A stretch of 5,787 nt of DNA from an uncultured Clostridia bacterium (lineage in GTDB: Bacteria; Bacillota; Clostridia; Christensenellales; Aristaeellaceae), in contig CAMJXZ010000221.1 of the NCBI GenBank assembly GCA_946409855.1, positions 1-5,787 on the forward strand, in the 5' to 3' direction. Positions 4,457 through 5,787 of this stretch are shown here, piece by piece. Each line of letters begins with the position of its first letter. The stretch's first letter is position 1. The notes beneath the pieces were generated by a model that saw only the letters and a program-made list of their open reading frames with translations, had not been told where the DNA came from and made no database searches. The position numbers were made by a program, and so were the translations under genes.

Positions 4457-5787
4457 TTAATCGATGATGACCCGGGAAAAGACCGTTTCCTCCTCCAGGT
4501 CTTCCCGGGCAGCCATGCCGAAGTAAGGGCTGCCGTCCCTGCGGAAATGGACCCGCCGGATGCCGTCGCACCGGAGGGTTTCCCGGATGCCGGTCTCGGC
4601 GTGGTAGGCGATCATCAGCTCCCCGTCTTCGTTTACGAAGAAGGAGTTGTGCCCCGGCCCGTATTCGCCCTGAACGGAATAATAGGTCAGCACCGGGGTG
4701 ATGCTCTTTTTCCAGGACCGCAGGTCCGTCAGGTCGCTTTCCGTGTCCGCCGTCAGCAGGCCCAGGGCATAGGTGTAGCGGTTGGCGGACCCGCCGGAAT
4801 AGGCAAGGTACACCCGCCCGTCCCGGATGAAGGCGTGGGGCCCTTCGTTGTTGATGGTGCCCTCGGTATTCTCCCAGCCGTACAGCGGCCGCGTCAGCAG
4901 CACCGGGTCGCTTGTAAGCTTCCAGGGTTCCTTTTCGTCGATGGCGGCGATGTACAGCATGGACCCGGAATCCAGCGGCGTGCCGATGTGCTCCCGGTAG
5001 GACCAGACGACGTAGGACCCGCTCTTTGCGCCGATATAGGTCATGTCCAGGGTGATGGCGTCCCGTGCCAGCGGCGTCCCGTCCCGCTTGACCACCCGGA
5101 CAGGCTCTTCCCAGCCAGCCTCGTCGATGATCCGGCCGGTCTTTTTCTTTTTCATCAGGTGGCACTGGGGGCCCCAGGCATGGCCGCTGACGGCGAAGAG
5201 GATGTACAGCTCCCCGCCGATGACATGAAACTCGGGCGCCCAGAAGGTCTGCTCGAACCCGCGCTCCGGGCTGAACGGAAGGATGCAGTGCTCCTCCGCG
5301 CCTTCCGCGAACAGGTCCTCGACGCGGGACGCTTCCCGCGCGTACAGGCCGATGTCGTTCAGGTTGTCGTTGGTGGAGACGTAATACCATTTCCCGTCCC
5401 AGGGAAAGATCACCGGGTCCCCGTAGCCGCGGGCCAGCGGGAAGCGGAAGCGCTGCTGCGAGACGGTGCCCCGCACCGGGTAAGCGCCGGGCCGGTCAAA
5501 GCGGACGGTCTCCTTCTGCCAGCGCACCTTTTTGCGCCGCTCAGAGCCGTCGCTGTAGGAAAGCAGGGCGCTGGTCTCGTCCAGTTCCCGCGCCGTGCGG
5601 ACGCGGATGGTCTCCGGCACCCGGGTCCCGGTATGGACGATCGGGCTCCACCAGCGGAGCGCCTCCTCCGCCGTCTCCCGGTCCAGCGTCAGCGCGTCGC
5701 CGGCGTCCTCAGGCAGCGCGGTCTGATCCACCAGGCCCGCGCAGTCAAAATGGATCAGGTCCCGGGTCGTCCAGAGGACCGCCCGGC
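4457..5787 (-). CDS. GH43-type glycosidase with internal Ig-like domain, 5' end cut by the window
   Basis: The frame is open to the window edge, and 442 complete codons are visible; numbering here starts at the first complete codon (5785). A GTG at 5731 is only an internal valine codon, because the protein reads smoothly through it from AVLWTTRDLIHFD, which resembles the end of a preceding propeller domain. Residues about 56-110 look like a group 4 bacterial Ig-like domain (ALLSYSDGSERRKKVRW, FDRPGAYPVRGTV). The GH43 five-bladed propeller follows: GDP with the likely base Asp123, TFWAPEFH (180-187), ITLDMTY with the likely pKa-tuning Asp247, NNEGP with the likely acid Glu314, and YGPGHNSFF with metal-site His379. 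The enzyme probably cleaves arabinose- or xylose-containing side chains of plant polysaccharides. Exact specificity and export cannot be judged without the N-terminus. Confidence 0.88.
   Translation of the reverse strand, partial: RAVLWTTRDLIHFDCAGLVDQTALPEDAGDALTLDRETAEEALRWWSPIVHTGTRVPETIRVRTARELDETSALLSYSDGSERRKKVRWQKETVRFDRPGAYPVRGTVSQQRFRFPLARGYGDPVIFPWDGKWYYVSTNDNLNDIGLYAREASRVEDLFAEGAEEHCILPFSPERGFEQTFWAPEFHVIGGELYILFAVSGHAWGPQCHLMKKKKTGRIIDEAGWEEPVRVVKRDGTPLARDAITLDMTYIGAKSGSYVVWSYREHIGTPLDSGSMLYIAAIDEKEPWKLTSDPVLLTRPLYGWENTEGTINNEGPHAFIRDGRVYLAYSGGSANRYTYALGLLTADTESDLTDLRSWKKSITPVLTYYSVQGEYGPGHNSFFVNEDGELMIAYHAETGIRETLRCDGIRRVHFRRDGSPYFGMAAREDLEEETVFSRVIID

Noticed and set aside
4437..5390. 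Upstream extension of the flavin reductase frame by more than 300 codons
   Set aside because: The extension is Arg/Gly/Pro/Ala-rich, has no domain signal and overlaps the GH43 gene out of frame. A good ribosome binding site at 4445-4451 sets the start at 4436.
5729..5731. GTG as the start of the GH43 protein
   Set aside because: The frame continues upstream to the window edge with propeller-like sequence, and no ribosome binding site precedes this GTG.

Overview
The window is GC-rich, with strong AAGGAGG-type ribosome binding sites, tight co-directional gene spacing and protein families common in gut and rumen Clostridia. It most likely comes from a high-GC member of the Bacillota (class Clostridia); nothing in it fixes a genus. 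There are no tRNA or rRNA genes, CRISPR arrays, transposase genes or phage genes.

Layout. Positions 1-143 hold no convincing gene but a dense set of hairpins, including a 13-bp perfect stem and a GCAA tetraloop hairpin. This block could be a dispersed intergenic repeat or part of a structured RNA. It is followed abruptly by an AT-rich promoter (TTGTAT-17 nt-TATAAT, 172-200) that drives an AraC-family regulator on the + strand (241-1080). The regulator gene ends in a clear intrinsic terminator (1094-1130), whose U-tract lies inside the 3' end of the convergent neighbour.

The rest of the window, 1118-5787, is one compact minus-strand gene string. In order of transcription it encodes: a GH43-type glycosidase with an internal Ig-like domain (its 5' end is cut by the window edge), an FMN-binding flavin reductase-like protein, an MccF-like S66 serine peptidase, a HAD-superfamily hydrolase with an unusual motif I, a Nudix hydrolase starting at TTG, and a small TfoX N-domain protein. 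The gaps are 20, 39, 22, 12 and 3 bp, so an operon with translational coupling at several junctions is likely.

How they fit together. Only the GH43 enzyme clearly points to plant or host polysaccharide use. The downstream enzymes resemble metabolite-repair or detoxification proteins (Nudix, HAD, MccF-like S66, flavin reductase) and share no obvious single pathway. The AraC regulator converges on the operon from its far end and may or may not control it. I see no strong evidence for a wholly new system. The best candidates for a second look are the hairpin block at the left end, the GH43 domain architecture, the HAD motif I change and the inverted repeat ahead of the S66 gene.
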